Shown: piece by piece, positions 20,238 to 33,276 of the stretch
Layout: the number at the start of each line of letters is the position of its first letter
Position numbering within the stretch: the first letter of the stretch is position 1
From: Steinernema hermaphroditum
Taxonomy: Eukaryota > Nematoda > Chromadorea > Rhabditida > Steinernematidae
DNA: 64,000 bases
NCBI GenBank assembly: GCA_030435675.1
Contig: CM059623.1
Location: forward strand, 3,126,012-3,190,011
Reading direction: 5' to 3'
The notes under the pieces: model-generated
Databases searched by the model: none
The model's input: the letters and a program-made list of their open reading frames with translations, nothing else
What the model was told of the DNA's origin: nothing
Translations under genes and position numbers: made by a program

Positions 20238-23200
20238 ATGTGGTCCCTCTTCCGATTGGGACTCTTGGCGGTCCTGCTATTAGGAACGTCTTTTGGTGCC
20301 ACAACTACGAGTCCACCTGTTTCCACCGCCCTTAAATCCACTTCTGCACCTATAACATCAGCCAGCACTATCACTAGTGCTGCGGCCAGTACAGCTGCGC
20401 CTACTACTGTCCAATCAGCCAGTTCGACCGCATCTGCAACCGGATCTGCAACTGTCTCCACAGCGATACCTACTACTCAATCCGCTGCTAGTAACACCGC
20501 ATCTGGAGCTTCCAGCAGCGGCGTAGCCGTCTCCAGCTCAGGATCTACGGCTAGCGCATCGTCCACTGTAACGTCTAGCAGCAGCGCTACATCCGCCACA
20601 AAGTCAGGACCCACCGCTACCTCTACATCAACCCCTCCAAGTACAAGAACCACTCTTCCACCTACTACTACCACTCCAGCACCTGTTAACTGCAAAAACG
20701 GAGGATTCCCCAAAGGACAAACGTGTATTTGTCCGAGCTACTTCAAAGGAGACACCTGCGAAAATCTTGTTTGTATCAATGGAGGCTATCAGTTGGACAA
20801 ACGATGTGTGTGTCCTGTAGGATTTTGGGGTCAACACTGTGATGGAGGTGAGTCTCTTTTTGGTGGTTTCTCTTCGCAGTTTGCCCACCGAAAGGTTATT
20901 GTGTGTCACCCCTTTCTTCTGAACACTTTTATTTAAAATCTTCTATTAACATTTCTCTTATCCTAGTGACCGAACGCCAACCTCCCGTCCACACATTCGA
21001 TCAGCCCGATGTCACGTTCAACCTTTACGTCTATAACGAGATCTCCATCTACAACGGTGCCCTCTCCTTGTCCGCGTTCATCAATGCCGTCGAGAATGAC
21101 ACTCACGTCCAGAAGGATTACAAGGCCTACAATTATTGGCATTATACTGATGCCAAACATAGCACCACTGGCACCCCCTTGCCTGAAGACAAAAGTAAGT
21201 GTTTTGGTATCAAAAAAGCTGTTGGCATATCACTTTTAGTGGTTCACACTACCGACTGGGAGGAATTCAAAAAGGACATTCAAGCGACCACCTTCGCCGA
21301 TCCCAACTACGACTGCACCCCCGTCAATCTCTATAAGAACGTTCTGCAAATGATCAGGGACCAACGTCTAAACTCAACCACCATAACTGTGTTCACGCAG
21401 TTCCCAGGACATTTTCACTGGGATGACTACAACAGGCTCCAAGCGACGGCCTTGGCTCGTGGAGTTAGGGTAGGTGTTACAATTGGAAAAAGGACATAGA
21501 AGAACTGATGAAGAAAAGTGGCGAAAGTGGGACCAAGTCTCGAGTTTTAAAGTATAGAGTATCGTCTCACAGAACCCTAATTCCAACCCACCCCTAGCGC
21601 CTTATAGATTGCTCGCTCCGAGGTCTCAGACCTCTATGAAAAGACATAAGCATGAAGAAGATGATAAGCGTAAAGGGCATCTAGACAGCGTCATTTTCGT
21701 GAGCATCCAGACGTGCTGCCGGTCAGAAAATTAAAGAAATCGACCGGTCTCACCGGTCTGAATTTCTGAATCCCTTTTTAGGCTTCTGTCCAGATGTCCT
21801 TTTTTGAACTACCCTGTAATCTTTCGGGGTCATTTCTTACACAATTGGGGTCAGCCGTGCTCAGCCAATGACATTTCCGTGAGGTGAGACCGGTCGGAAA
21901 TGAAATCGAAGGAGGCCGACCTACCATCCATCTCATGCTCCTTCGTCTCTACGACTGGTCTGCTCATGGAAATGACTCCTGTTTACATGCACTTTCGGAC
22001 CACCGTGTGTCAAATACCATGTATTTTGGGATGGCGGCACATTCACTAAAAATATCCTATCCTTTGTTAAGACCCCATCCAGACCTGGGCAAAGAACTCA
22101 ACCCATAGTACAAATTTCGAAATTTTCCAGATCAATTTCATCATCCCAGACGACCCACTTCTACTCTCCTGCAACTTCGCGAGCGACGAGTTCACCGCTA
22201 TGAAGGCGTTATCCGTCAACACCGGTGGCTCCTTTGTTATCGTGAACGACCAAACGGCCAAAAACGGCATCGTACCTGTGATCCAAATGCACTACCGTAC
22301 CCAATTGGTCGCCTTCCTATCAGAGGACGACTGCTCCAATTCAAAATTCAATTTCACTGCCGATTTCCAAATGAAAGACTACACGGTAATCGTCACCTCA
22401 TCGGACACGAAAGGAAAACTCGACTGCAACGGTGAATGCCAGAAGATGAACAATGGAACCCAGAATACTCAGTTCTTCTCACTGCAAAGCGGAGTTAGCA
22501 TGCCCCACAGCTGGAATTTGAAGTTCGCTGGCCCCTGCACAGTTCAAGTTCTGAACGATCTGAGGGGAGTTAGACTTTTCCAGAGTTATGTACAAACTAT
22601 CGACATGGATACGTCGTATATTCAGCCAGTCAATGGTAGGTTTATTATGTCATGTATTATAAAAAAAACGGTAAAAAGTAGAAAAATAGGTAAAAAACGA
22701 ACACAGAAAAGACCTATGTGTTTATCATGGTAGGCTTCGAACCCAGATCGGTCGTTTACTGATCAGCGATGCTTACCACCAAGCCACAGCGTCCGAGGTC
22801 TCGTGGAACATGGCTCAAATGGTAAAGTGGTTAGCATCGCCGATCAGTAGACGACCGGGCCGGGTTCGATTCCCCATGCGAAAGAGAAAATTTTTTTTTG
22901 TATTTTTTGTATATCATAGATTGTATAACGCCTTAAGCCGTTGTTTCAGGCGTACAAACTCGGTAAAACTCGATCTTCTTTTCCAGGTATTCCTTCCTAT
23001 CTCCGCCTGAACGCCGAAGTCTTCAACGGCATCGAATACGTCCCCGTTGTTGAAATGTCGATCAACTCAAAGAACGCCAATTTCTCAGCCAGCAGCACGT
23101 TCCCCTACATCGCCGTTGAGCAGATTAAGTGTGACTCCAGCAAGCCCTACTGGTGGTCGGAGGTGGTCATAATCATCCAGGACCGGAAGTTCCATCGATA

Positions 23201-26200
23201 TCTACCTTATAACTGCTTCGACGCTACTCCTGATTTCTTGCCCACTACTACTGTGGCTACTACTGTGGCCCCAAGTAGTTCTAGTACCGTTGGAGCCACG
23301 GCGATAGAGACCCCGTCTACTGAAGCTACAGAATGGGCCGCCGATAATTCTGCTTTGACTATTACTAGCGATCCTGATGCGGGAAATTCAACACCAGCTG
23401 TGCAATCAACCTCTGTGCCTGATCCAGCGCCAACTGACTGCGGAAACGGAACACTTCCTAAACTCTTCATCGCAGTGTCTTGTTCCATTGGCGAGGAAAA
23501 CATCGTGAACGTTGCCATGGGAGCGTACAGCGCCTTCCCGCTCCTTCACCATGACGCTCCCTACAAATCCTATGAAGTCGTCGTGTTCGATATAAAGGAT
23601 GAGAAGAAGCCGATTGTGGATCTTGAAGCTGAGGATGCTACGTAAGTGAAATGACTCTTATTCGCTTATTCAACGATGGTGGCACAGGGGAGGCTTCAGA
23701 GCCTTTTTGGGGCACAGGGGCGGCTTCGAAGCTTTACCTAGACGTTCAGCTGGCTTTTGACCGATCCGTCAGTGATCCAACAGCTCAGATCAGCTGAACT
23801 GGCCAGATGGTCCAACCGGTTGAGACGGATACATTACTGGTCCACCTTCTTCTGATAGATGGGTTCTTGGTCCGAAAGCTGCGTCTTCGCTGCTTGGCGG
23901 TGCCCTCAGATCGTCATTATTGACTACCATTGTTTCAGGAACTTCCTCAACATCATGACCAGTTCGATCGGAAATCTTTGTACAGGAGCTCCGAAGAAAA
24001 GTAAGACCGATGTCAACGAAGTTCTTGAGGTAGACTCAGAGCGACCAATGAATGTAAACACGGAGATTTTGCAGAAATATGTCGTAGAAGCCAATCTGAC
24101 AACTTCACCCATTCTCTTGGCTGTTCCCTCAGACGATATCGGAACGATTGAAGAGAGTACATTGCAGTACATGGCAGCCGAAAGAGATATCGTTTTCGCT
24201 CTGATTCAAAGCGCCGACCAGCCTATTTACGGCGACCATTCCGAGCTGTCTACTTTGACTACCGTAACCGGAGGTCAGGTCTTTGTTTCTCAAGAGAAAG
24301 AGGGGTCTAAGACTCAAGAGGTTGGTGATCGGCTATGTGGCCATATTAATAGCGAGAGATCCTTTAGATTCTAAGCTATCTTCTCAGTTCTGTCCTCGAC
24401 AAGAAACCTGTCTTTGTCGCCAACGATAACCAGCCTGAATCTCACGAAATCGGCCGCATTGACGTTGACGGACGGGGAAATGTTACCTTCGAGCTGACGG
24501 TGACAGGTGCATCACCCATCTCTAGCTACTCTGTCTATCCTCCCCACTTTTCAGGCCTTCACACCGATCTCATCCAAATTACTATTGGCGATAGCAACGT
24601 GTACATCGCCCCAACGCCAGATTTCCCTAATAATTACTTTACTAAAGCAATCACCATAAGCGAATCTAGCAACATCACGCTTCAGAGAATTGCGGAATCG
24701 TCGGACTACAACATCTACATCCGCTTATGGGAAAAGGTCGACGATAGGCTGCAGCTTGATATCGGAGATGTTGACGATGGTAGATTTTGCTCAAGTAAGA
24801 ACCAAAAACTGAAAAAGCGATTTCAGGAAGTGGCGCTTCACTGAAGACGTTCATTCCTCAAAAGAATGTTTCCGAATCCATCCTGACCTTCTACGACTGC
24901 AACGGAAATGCCTACGAAAATGCTGTGCAGAATGCTGGTGTCGAACCGTGGAACATCACAGAGGCTTCCTGTGGAGCCAGCATCGGTTTTGTTCCCTTCT
25001 TCTGCACTTCCCATCAGGAGAGTTGTCTAGTTAGTGGAACAGAGGACCTGTATTCGTATCAGGTAAGATATGAGTTGAAGGGAATGGAGGATAGGGGATA
25101 AGGGATGGAGTATGGTGGACAGGGGATGGAGGATTGGGGATGGAGGGTAGGGGATAAGGGATAGGGGATATGCTCTCTTTGAACACTGGCCACGTTACTG
25201 ATACGGATAAGGGTTTCCTGAATCTGATTAGGGGATACGGGGATGGAGTACAGAGAACACAGAACCTCTATTCCTATCAGGTAAGATATGAGTTGAAGGT
25301 TGAAGATAATATGCAAATTGAGGACGATAGGGGATAGGGGATGGACGATGGAGGATATGGGATAGGGGATAGGTTGTCTTTCACTATTTATCACGTTACT
25401 GATGCAGATAAAGGTTTCCTGAATCTGATTAGAATCATTTCAGCTCATCGCACATACCCAAGACGGCTCCCACCAATACTGGGGCTCCTTCCTGTGTCCC
25501 AACGCGAGCACTTTGGTTTGTCAGAATAAGGGAACTCTCCAAGACGGCAAATGCCAATGTCCTCCTGAATTCGCAGGTCGTAACATGGCTCTTGTGCAGA
25601 TGGGTATCTCTCACCGTTTCAGGACCCGAATGCCAAGTTCCCAACTGCAATAACAATGGATATCTCTACTTCGATGAAGCATCAGAGGAGTCCAAGTGTA
25701 CCTGCCACGACGGATACAGTGGCGACAATTGCGAAATCGGTAATAGAACCATAGCTGCACAGACATTGACTGTGTTTAGCTACCTGCGACTCGAACGAGA
25801 TCGTCTCTGCCGCCCTTTTCGATCCCATCTACCGTACTCTCACCGTTGTCATGCTCTATAATGACGCGAGTGACCTGAAAGATCTTAGTGAAAAGACGTT
25901 AAAGACCCTTCCCGACAACATGGACCCATCTGGTTTTGAAAATATTTGGAGTTATCATCTTTATGCGCAGAACGGTGCCCAGAGAGGTAAGACCATAATG
26001 ACCAGGACCGTCTAAAGTAGAAGTTTCAGATGTCCTTTCTATCGGAAGCACCCTTGACACAAAGAAAATCAGTGTAGCCGAAGTAAGCGGCAATAGCACG
26101 GACGCTATTGCCTTGGAAGATACGGTAGCCTATGCCCTGAAGGCCACTGGTCATCTTCAGAGAGGTACAAAGCATCAACTATCCATTCAATTCGTCTGCG

Positions 26201-28380
26201 AGACACATGCTGAGATTATTTATCAAGCAGTCCTGTCTGAAATCGGCCGGCTTCCCACTGTTTTTAACACTTAATTTGGTCTGCTTGCCAAAAAATAGCC
26301 GTATAGTCTGACAGACGCCTGCTTGCGGGGGTGTACTATTCTGTGCCGTATCCTACATTCTGCATATAACGTTGTCAGGCCATATGTAGGGTGTGTTTCA
26401 AAAAACCATCACCCACAGACAGTTACTCCGATAACTGTTTGCCAAATGAATACAGTGATGATTTGTCAAGCAGACCTGTCTGAAATCGGTCGGATTCTCT
26501 TTGTTTCCTACCACTCATGGAGGTGACTATTTTGGTGCCCTATTATGAGTAGCTTTTCGACCGCATATAGACGTGAGACCGCTCGGAAAGGCAAAAAAAC
26601 GAAAGAAACCGACCGACCTCTTGATTTGAATGCGGTTATGAATGGCTTTGCATATTACGGACTCTCTAGACTTCTGTCCATAGTGCCTTTTTAGACATCT
26701 TGTGTCAGTATTTCATGGTATATATCTGTTAGACTAGGGAAAATTTCGACTGTTCGCAGGGGGCGGTAACGGACGACGAGAGACAATTGTCATACAGCGG
26801 CGGAGAAAAGGCATTGGATTTTCTCTCGTCGTCTGCTACCGCTCCCTGCGAACAGTTGAAATTTTCCCTAGTATATATTGTCAGCTCGTAGATCTGGTTT
26901 CACGATCCGAGCCGGGCTCCGGTTTGCATCTCTGATTTTATCTGAACTCAGTTTTTTGGACGCCTGTTCGAGGTGTCGCAAAAACCAGCTGTCCCCAAAA
27001 ACGGGTACTCCACTGCCCCTCTGGTAGATGTGTGGAAATCTCTTAAGTCATATGAAACTGGCCGATTTCACGAAGATATACTTGGCAGGTCTGCTTGCCG
27101 TTATCCGCAGTGTTTGCCTGGCAGACGATGATTTCTTTATTGTTTCACCTAGCATACGTGCTGTTCAGGAATCGTGTGGGTGACCGTCTCCCCGAAAGTT
27201 AACCTTACTGTCGATCCCAATTCCTTCTATCACACCGTCGCCGGCTATAGACAAGAGGTAGACTCTCTAGTGTCTAAACAACGGCTACTTCTATTCTTCA
27301 GGTGTTTGTCTCCGTCCTCGGTGCCTCGCAGCCCGATGACTACGAACACATCGCTCAGGCGCTTTTGGTCACCGGAGGCCAACTGATGGTCTATGACAAG
27401 GACACAGACAATACCGTAATTAGCTCCATTCAAACGTTGTTTTTGTATATCTTCGATTTTAGATATTAGCCAACATTCTGGGCACTGGAGCGTCCCTTAC
27501 CTTCTACCCTGAATCTGTTGCGGTCAGCTCATCCACAGAAACTACGGTACTCAGTGGACAATTTGTAGTGATTTCGACTAATAAGGTCGCCGACAAAATC
27601 AACACAATTTGTAGGTTAAATGCAGTTTCCCGTTCTGTAATGTCACCTACTTGTAGGCAAGGACCTCAAGGGGTCCGTCAGCAACTACATCTGCGCTGGG
27701 GTCGCTAACAGTGATATCAAAATTTCGGCCAATTTCACGGCCTACGTCTCAGCTCGAGACACCACAGAAGTGTCTGTGTCTTGGACGTTTGTCTCCGACG
27801 CGCAGACGTCTGACTGGACGGGTGTGCCCATCGATCAAGCTAAAGGTTTTCTACCTGTATAGATAGGGGCTAACTTCTGGCGTTTTCAGTGAAAAACATC
27901 ATCGTCCACACGCTGGGCGCTTCAGTCGACGAGTCGCCCAAGAAGGGCTACATCAAGAGAAGTGAAACGTGCCTGATTCAGGATGATTTCGTCGTCGACG
28001 TCTCTACTGCTGGATATCATCGGCTAGAGGTAGACAAACATAGACTATCAATTACAGTGAGAATTGATTCAGGTTCCCTTGGCTGGAGGCAAGGGCTCGA
28101 GGTTTATCCCATACGGAGTGGTCGCCGGACCGCTGACATGCCAAAATGGAGGAACCTTCGCCGATGGATACTGTACCTGTAAGGGGCCTTTTAAAGGCGC
28201 CGACTGCTCCATTCCACACTGCCAGAACGGCGGGGTCCTGAACACCCAGGGCACCGCGTGCCACTGCGATGAGTCGAAGTACTACGGTATCGCCTGTGAA
28301 AGTAAGTGTACCTAGGAAATAAGCGCACCAAAAGTATATCTGGCTTTCCAGACTCGAAGGGACTCTTCTGGTGGTATTAG
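20238..28380 (+). CDS. Large secreted EGF/vWA-like protein
   Basis: About 20 exons and about 1,570 aa. Exons I could join in phase are 20238-20847, 20967-21194, 21240-21469, 22131-22635 and 22987-23641, then 23939 onward, and from 24827 to the TAG at 28378-28380. The junction near 24310-24390 is unresolved. Order: signal peptide (1-21), Ser/Thr/Ala-rich mucin-like stretch (to about 150), two EGF-like modules (about 151-203), and a vWA-like unit ending in TGGSF. Further such units (TTVTGGQVFV, LLVTGGQLMV) and EGF pairs follow (25444-25739 and 28073-28301). This resembles nematode multi-EGF/vWA secreted proteins such as IRG-7-type immune effectors, but orthology is unproven. The introns contain repeats, a MITE and tRNA-like elements. 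Confidence 0.75.
22726..22884. repeat. Head-to-head tRNA-like pair 1
   Basis: Within the 22636-22986 intron. The left element (minus, about 22728-22797) has A box TGGCTTGGTGG and B box GGGTTCGAAGCC. The right element (plus, about 22808-22880) has A box TGGCTCAAATG and B box GGTTCGATTCC. Both share GCATCGC-GATCAGTA-ACGACC. The acceptor and T stems do not pair well, so these are not normal tRNAs. A T9 run follows the right element. Confidence 0.65.
23862..23892 (-). repeat. Dispersed repeat R2 fragment in intron
   Basis: TTCTTGGTCCGAAAGCTGCG followed by TCTTCGC matches the reverse complement of about 12855-12885. It lies in the intron following exon 22987-23641. Confidence 0.4.
25063..25443. 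repeat. Intron with GGGATA repeats and a duplicated exon end
   Basis: The intron is filled with AGGGGATA/GGGATGGA units. It also carries a segmental duplication: the end of the preceding exon plus its donor (CAGGTAAGATATGAGTTGAAGG) recurs about 210 bp downstream. The later segment CACGTTACTGAT-CAGATAAAGG is likewise present twice. Confidence 0.7.
26733..26872. mobile_element. MITE, family 1 copy in intron
   Basis: Terminal inverted repeats begin ACTAGGGAAAATTTC and extend about 60 bp each, including GACGACGAGAGA near the centre. It shares that core with the element at 8630-8765. It lies in the 26165-27168 intron of the EGF/vWA-like gene. No target-site duplication is certain. Confidence 0.75.
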
Positions 28381-28396
28381 AACAATTCTCGAGACT

Positions 28397-28402
28397 AATA
28401 AA
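28397..28402 (+). terminator. Polyadenylation signal of the EGF/vWA-like gene
   Basis: AATAAA 17 nt after the TAG stop, between this gene and the convergent minus-strand gene whose stop is at 28439. Confidence 0.6.
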
Positions 28403-28438
28403 ATTTATTAACCTTAAACTCAAACACCCTGAACCTAT

Positions 28439-30142
28439 TTACACGTTAATTACAACATTTACACAGTTATTTACAACTTTCATGCCAACCTCATCACAAT
28501 CCGGAGCCCTCCAGGGAACCATCCGCAGGTGATGAGCAAAATTGTTGTGGAAGTAGTTGTTCCTCGAGGTGCTCGCATTGCTCAGCCACTGTATCAGATA
28601 ACGGACGGATTGCTGCTTCGCACAGTTGGGATTCTTGTCCAGAGCCTCTTCCAAGACCTCGATGAAGTTGATAGAAACAAAGTACTTGATGACGTAGTTA
28701 TTTTGCCACGCGCACTTCAACATTATGTTACAAGTGTGCGCGAAGATCTCTTCTCGCTTGTTGAAGCTCTTGAGAAGGCCATAAAAGAGGCCGGCTTCGC
28801 AAAACTCCTGGAACCGATTGGGATAGCGCTGGAAGAGGAGAATTTCCAGGAAACTGTCGAGCTGAAGCAGTAGATTAAATTGATAAAATGCTAGATAAAA
28901 ACACGATACCTTTGAAGATCTCGTATGAAGGATGCCACAACGTATGTACCTTCCAACTTCAACCACCAAATTGTAGAAGCTAGCAACACGGTGATCGCCT
29001 AGAAGAAGTGCTTCAAAGTCTTGGACGACGGCAAAACAGTGATAGAAGACGAATTTCAGCTTCTTGTCCTTTACATACGGCAGCTGTGTGTACTGAAAGT
29101 ATCATATTGTTTGGGCGCACAAAGCTGAGATACTTACGAGATAATCTACATATCCAAGCGCCATAACTCTCTGTCTTCGATCATCTTCCATAAACATCAT
29201 CTTCACTTGCAGCAGATCGAGGCAAATTGCCACAAAATGGCGGTTTTTATTGGAGGCGGCCAGATCGCAGCGGGCTACAGACTTGAAGACGATTTCGCTT
29301 ACATGCCCTTCGTACTAAAATGATAAATCACTGAGATTATGATAACGTTGAATATCTTACGAATGCGCGATTAGTTCTATTCACGTTGATCAATACTCGA
29401 GCGCCGGAATAGCGAAACCTGTGGCGGATGTCTCGATCATCCAAGATCTCTGAACACAGCAGCATTAAAATACAGCAGAAAGCGGTAGTAGCAAACCTTC
29501 CATCACCATAATCAAAGGGAAACCAGGACGAGCAGCCAACCTATTGAAATACTTGCGATATTTCAAGCCCTTCGGATGGAAGTCGAGCACATAAATCATC
29601 GCCTTTATTAGTTCGACACATCGTGGCTTCAGCAGTGAATGATCCGTGCACTGCCAAAGAATTTCTTCTAGTTTCCCGAAGTCGCTCGTCATAAATCCAT
29701 CGAGACACGACTGTTCGTTCCCACGCACGATGGAAAGGAGAGCATCGAGACGCTCCGAATCAGTCACGGGAAAATCATCGGCTCGACGAGAAGTAGAAAA
29801 GCGTGGTCGGTTGCGACGATTCCACATGGCGACCACTTCTTCACGGTCGATCACTTGCACATAGCTCGCGAATTTCACGGACTTTCTTCGCTGAGGCTTC
29901 AGTATAGATTTCAAAGCAGTCGTAGTAATGCCCGGCGATGGTTTCTTCGTTGGTCCAGACTGTCCGGAACAGATGTCAGTGTACGAATGCTTCCGTTTCC
30001 GCGTGTTCTCTACGCGATCGCCAGAGTGATCGAACTGAAAAAGCTTGATTCACATAGTTAGAACACAAAAATAAGGCAGCATCACAACCTAATTAAAATG
30101 AAATTAACTTACAAGACAGCGATAAAGAGCAAAGAGCCTCAT
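28439..30142 (-). CDS. Helical-repeat-like protein, unknown family
   Basis: Six exons (30113-30142, 29497-30034, 29361-29449, 29138-29314, 28910-29092, 28439-28861) join in phase to 479 aa. The start is the ATG at 30142 in a 10-codon first exon; the other introns are 45-49 nt. Residues 20-80 are basic and probably disordered (KPQRRKS). From about residue 100 onward the protein is almost entirely amphipathic helix with regularly spaced Leu, Phe and Tyr, as in armadillo- or HEAT-type folds. There is no signal peptide or membrane segment, so it is probably cytoplasmic or nuclear. I do not recognise the family. It is convergent with the EGF/vWA-like gene. Confidence 0.65.
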
Positions 30143-31147
30143 CGCACACTCATAGACGACCAAGGCCAATCCCATCCGGAACATAACGAATTCGACGACT
30201 GCTTTCCGTTGGAGAAGACACAACCGATCTGCAAGCGCTCACTGGGAGAACTGAGGCATTGAGTGGAAGCGAGCCCCGTCTGGAAATGCATGCAGACTAG
30301 AAAAGAGTCTTGCACGTATAGGAACGCGTTTGGCAGACATGCACTTGTCATTACGCCCTGTCATTACCCTTGGCGTCGGTCATCGGTTGATCTCTCGCAC
30401 GAGTCATGAGAATGCAGCTGCTTGAATTGTGGAGAACAACGCGATCTTCTCCATCTTCAAGGAAATAATCTGGACGGCTCCCTTAACCGCCTCTCGATAT
30501 GTCAGAAAAGATCTGATAATTAAGTCGTGTCACCTCGCAAACAGACAAGCGATATGGATCAAAAAATTCAAGAAAGTGTCACAATAACATTAAAAGTGAA
30601 AAACAACAAACAAGCAAAAATGCGTAGGATGCGTGTTGCGTTGAAGGAACTATGCGTATGCGTTGCGTCACCGGTGACGCGCCAGTGTCAGCCGAAGCCG
30701 ACACCGGCAAGGTTAGAATTCGTGCACCATCCTTTTATAGAACACCTCAAAGTTCGACAGTTCCGCTGCAACGGTGCGAAGGGAGCGCAGACGAACAGAG
30801 AAAATAAGATTATATAAGAGTTTTTATGCACGATTTTTGGTCTAATTTTGATTCAAAAAGCTTGCGTAAAGCTCTCTTTTACTGTCCAAGAATAACTCTG
30901 AATCATTTTTTCATCTCACGCCTTGACTTCCGGCATAAAACCCATTCCAAGACACAAGACAATGCGTCAACATGGTGCGTCACTTATTAAATCCGAACTC
31001 AATATCCGCAACGCTGTAGTGCAGCCCACGGCATCCTCATGTGATTAACCACGCATCTTCGCAAAAAAGTCGAAAGTCTAATTAAATCATCGAATACAAA
31101 TTCGGTGTACTAAGCACGAAATGTTCACAACTTTTCATTCTCATCGA
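30143..31147. other. Intergenic stretch with a dispersed repeat
   Basis: Contains the divergent upstream regions of the helical-repeat-like gene and receptor C. About 50 bases near 30748-30804 (CGACAGTTCCGCTGCA onward to CAGACGAACAGAGAAAAT) resemble 44050-44108. An open frame at 30527-30817 shows no protein features. Confidence 0.4.
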
Positions 31148-32662
31148 ATGAGCGATCCCATGGCAGGTGTGTGCTTTCTCTTCTACTCCATAAATATCCA
31201 TATTTCAGCTCTGTCCAACGGTACTGCGCCCGCGATGCTACTTGTTCAGCCTGGCTATATGACAAGTGCAATAGTCATCATCTCCAGTATCTTACCATCT
31301 ATCATCCCAAATGTATTCATTCTTGTGGTGTGCGTTAAGAGCGGATATATTCAAGACAAATTCAGGGTACGTTTCAGTAGTTTTTCCGATTACGGTAGAT
31401 GAAATGCAGGATTCGATAGTGGCGATGACTTCTGGAAATCTCACCAGCGCAACGGTGGCCTTATTGTTTCATGTCTTCTATGTATTTGTGCACCTGACTG
31501 AAACCCCAATCGGCTTTTTCACGTGCTCGTTCCTGAGACGATTCACTTCTCTGTGCTACAGCCCTATGATGTATGGATGTGTGGTAAGTGTTGAGAAGCT
31601 ATTCTATTCAAAAAACACAAGAAGAAATACTGAAATCCTTACACAGAAGCGATCCACTTAGACTGGTCTCCCTGGACGACCTTTCCAATAATGGAAAAAG
31701 CCACTTTTATTTAGACATCTCTGAAAATCTCAGTCATTTAGAAATGAGACAGAGGACCAGAAAATGACGCTGCTTTATAAGCAGACATTAGACTTTATGA
31801 TGCCGGTGTCTGAGAGATGGTTCCTCACGTAGACCAGGCTCTATCACATTACTCTGCTCATATGTTAACGGTTTATAAAAGCCAGAAAGATGCTTTTTCA
31901 ATGCCAATTTTTCTTAGATCGTTGCGGTGGATCGCTTCTTCGCTGTATGCCGAAACTACCACTTCACACGGTCCCATATCTTCGTGCTCAACATGCTCCT
32001 CTTTTTCTATCCGGTATGTAAAGTGTTCAAAGCCTTCAAAAACCACCTATTATCCCCACAGGCATTGTTATTCGCGTTGCAAATCACTTCGAATCGCGTT
32101 CTTGATGAAGACATCTGCGGACCAACGCTTGCAAGCCGATATTCCTGGATGGGCGAAGCCAATACTTGGCTGCTTCTAGCCTATCCTCTCATCGCGCTCT
32201 GTTTCAATCTCTACATCCTCTTCTTCGTCGTCCGGAAGGCAAAGAAGTTGAAGTCTTTGGGAGCCAGAGTAAGCTCTACGGACACGAACCAAGAACTCAA
32301 AGTTGTGGTGGGAATGATTATACAGTCGATTCTGCCCATCATAGCGCAGATTCCCATGCTGGCCTCCACCATATTCTACTACAAAGGTACGGCAGTTCGG
32401 CGATCCATGTGTATGAAGAGGCTAACTTCTAGGGGTGGCGGTATCACGTCTCGTTTGGAACGTAAACAACGTCGTCTGGCACGTGAATCTGACCCTCAAT
32501 CCCGTCTTTACCGTACTCTTTGTCAAACAGTTCCGTGTGGCGGTCATCAAGCTGTTCAAATGCAGCTCAACGGTGCTCGTTTCCAACCAGCAAGTATCGT
32601 CGGTGAATCACGTATCGTCGAGCAGAACTGCTTTTATGACCACGAGGTCAACGTCTAGTTGA
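31148..32662 (+). CDS. Serpentine chemoreceptor C (7-TM GPCR)
   Basis: Six exons (31148-31166, 31209-31366, 31410-31583, 31918-32013, 32062-32386, 32433-32662) join in phase to 333 aa. The start ATG lies in a 19-nt exon (MSDPMA) that is conserved in receptor D. Landmarks are VAVDRFFAV after TM3, DICGPT before TM5, KAKKLKSL in an inner loop and NPVFT in TM7. The C-terminal tail is Ser/Thr-rich, as in receptors regulated by phosphorylation. It is a tandem duplicate of receptor D and related to A and B at 5 and 17 kb, but lacks their extra intron. Confidence 0.85.
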
Positions 32663-32770
32663 GTCTCTTTTCCAAATCATGTGATGTGTGGAACTTCACC
32701 TTCCTTGAGTTTTAAAAAAATTAATTAATTCACTGTTTTTTGCCATTCCGAGGAAATGTGGACAGTTACA

Positions 32771-33133
32771 CTATCGATAGGGAAAGGCATTCCTGAAATG
32801 AAATGTTATTTCCAACATATGCGATACTTCCCCTTCGCCTATTCCAAACCGAATAGTCGTTTTCTTCTTCGGCATCTTCCTCGTTGTCCGGTCCATGTGA
32901 ACTTGCAGTAGGCGCATACGCGGAGTAGAGGAGCAGTATTTGGTCATCGAACTGGAAGACGGGAGATTCTTGGCGCTGCTTGATGGAACTGCCGGATGTG
33001 ACGATGTGATCACCAGGGATTCCGTTCCAGTCATCGTGCTTGAAATGTCATCTGATGGGGCGTTCCAGATGTTAAAAGGCCATGGATAAAAAGATCCTGA
33101 TGGAGATGATGGACTTTTTTCGTCCCAGAACAT
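32771..33133 (-). CDS. Possible small Ser-rich protein (120 aa)
   Basis: A 120-codon open frame between receptors C and D on the opposite strand. Its content is Ser/Pro-rich with a basic patch (RKMPKKK). There is no signal peptide, domain or clear splice signal. It could be a small gene or a chance frame. Confidence 0.2.
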   Translation of the reverse strand: MFWDEKSPSSPSGSFYPWPFNIWNAPSDDISSTMTGTESLVITSSHPAVPSSSAKNLPSSSSMTKYCSSTPRMRLLQVHMDRTTRKMPKKKTTIRFGIGEGEVSHMLEITFHFRNAFPYR

Positions 33134-33276
33134 ACAATCAGATTACGGCTCGCGTCAGACGATCGCAAAAGAAATATCTCAATACATGCATATCACGCAT
33201 TGAATTAAATCATCGAATACAAATTTGGTGCACTAAACACGAAAGGCTCCACCTCACAACTTTTCATTTCCATCGA

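Noticed and set aside
25059..25394. 111-codon minus-strand frame with repeated Pro/Ile/Ser
   Set aside because: It translates an intronic GGGATA-type repeat and has no independent support.
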